15,356 bases of DNA, taken from assembly GCA_949127695.1 (NCBI GenBank), contig CASBQH010000100.1, positions 1 to 15,356 of the forward strand, in the 5' to 3' direction. This stretch comes from Synechococcales cyanobacterium PMM_0073 (GTDB lineage: Bacteria; Cyanobacteriota; Cyanobacteriia; Elainellales; Elainellaceae). Position numbers and translations under genes: made by a program. The notes under the pieces were generated by a model. The model was not told the origin of the DNA. It worked only from the letters and a program-made list of their open reading frames with translations, and ran no database searches. Below, piece by piece: positions 14,834-15,356 of the stretch. Positions within the stretch are counted from its first letter, which is position 1; each line of letters begins with the position of its first letter.

Positions 14834-15356
14834 TTAGTTCAGCTCGGACAGCTTGATTCGGGGATCAATGCCTTTGAGCGCCAGATCGGCCAGCAGGTTG
14901 CCCAGAATTAGCATGACGCCGCCCATCATCAGGCTAGCCATCACCAGATAGAGATCCTGCGACTGCACGGCTTGCAGCGTTAAGCGCCCCAGCCCTGGCC
15001 AGCTAAAGTAGGTTTCGGTAATAAATGCGCCGCCCAGCAGGCTAGCAAACTCAAAGCCCAGCAGCGTCACGAGTGGGTTAATCGCGTTCCGCAGGGCGTG
15101 AACATAGATGACGCGGCGCTCTGAAAGCCCCTTGGCGCGGGCGGTCTGGATATAGTCCTGGCGCAGCACATCGAGGAATTCGCCCCGCGTGATCCGCTGC
15201 AATCCGGCAAAGCTGGTAATGCTGAGCGCCAGCGTCGGCAAGATCAAATGCCAGCCAATATCAAGAATTTTGCCCAGCCAGTTCAGATCGGCGTGATCAA
15301 TGCTGGTCATGCCGCCGACTGGAAATAAGGGGGAGGTGATCTGGGCGAAAAACAGC
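14834..15356 (-). CDS. DppB/OppB-type ABC importer permease, C-terminal part (5' end outside window)
   Basis: C-terminal 174 or so residues of an inner-membrane permease for peptide, nickel or similar solutes. The frame stays open from an internal ATG at 15310 to the right edge (preceding residues read LFPVGGM), so the gene begins outside the window. The EAA coupling region is clear (ARAKGLSERRVIYVHALRNA), followed by INPLVTLLGFEFASLLGGAFITE, FSWPGLGRLTLQAVQSQD and a C-terminal membrane segment ending DPRIKL, all hallmarks of the DppB family. Membrane segments lie near the left edge of the visible part, around the LVTLLGFEFASLLGG stretch and around LVMASLMMGGVMLILGNLL. The substrate cannot be told without the binding-protein partner. 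Confidence 0.92.
   Translation of the reverse strand, partial: LFFAQITSPLFPVGGMTSIDHADLNWLGKILDIGWHLILPTLALSITSFAGLQRITRGEFLDVLRQDYIQTARAKGLSERRVIYVHALRNAINPLVTLLGFEFASLLGGAFITETYFSWPGLGRLTLQAVQSQDLYLVMASLMMGGVMLILGNLLADLALKGIDPRIKLSELN

Overview
This window reads as a chromosomal stretch of a cyanobacterium. The evidence is an acyl-lipid omega-3 desaturase of the DesB type, a DevC/DevA-type ABC exporter pair, a cyanobacterial acpP-fabF pair and one perfect HIP1 octamer (GCGATCGC, 4590-4597). Base composition looks moderately GC-rich by eye (not computed). A Leptolyngbya-like filamentous lineage is a guess from overall flavour only. I saw no rRNA, tRNA, CRISPR array, insertion sequence or phage gene.

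Left part (1-7360): the tail of an unidentified plus-strand gene converges on glgP (glycogen phosphorylase, minus) with a strong hairpin between them. Next come four minus-strand genes in all: glgP, a purine-type phosphoribosyltransferase, desB, and a large multidomain M14 zinc carboxypeptidase that has a recognisable promoter and a 5'-UTR hairpin. Gaps of 150-235 bases and separate promoter candidates suggest independent units rather than one operon.

Middle part (7361-10902): a 486-base AT-rich divergent intergenic region leads into three plus-strand genes. These are a small exported protein (preceded by a possible 22-codon leader ORF), a DevC/MacB-like permease whose true start is internal to its open frame, and a DevA/LolD-like ATPase. 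Permease and ATPase are separated by 312 bases carrying three copies of the 10-mer TGTGCCAGAT. No DevB-like membrane-fusion gene lies in the window.

Right part (10911-15356): a tight minus-strand operon reads acpP, fabF, a large GNAT-like acyltransferase, then an extended SDR (NAD(P)-dependent epimerase/dehydratase-like). Spacings are 111, 4 and -1 bases. In several cyanobacteria acpP-fabF is followed by a transketolase gene, so the GNAT-SDR tail is the most interesting arrangement here. It suggests a modification that uses acyl-ACP, though the product cannot be read from sequence. The window ends inside a DppB/OppB-like permease gene.

Themes: carbon storage turnover (glgP), membrane lipid synthesis and desaturation (acpP, fabF, desB, perhaps GNAT-SDR), and envelope transport or secretion (DevCA, DppB-like, M14). 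No clear defence or mobile system is visible.
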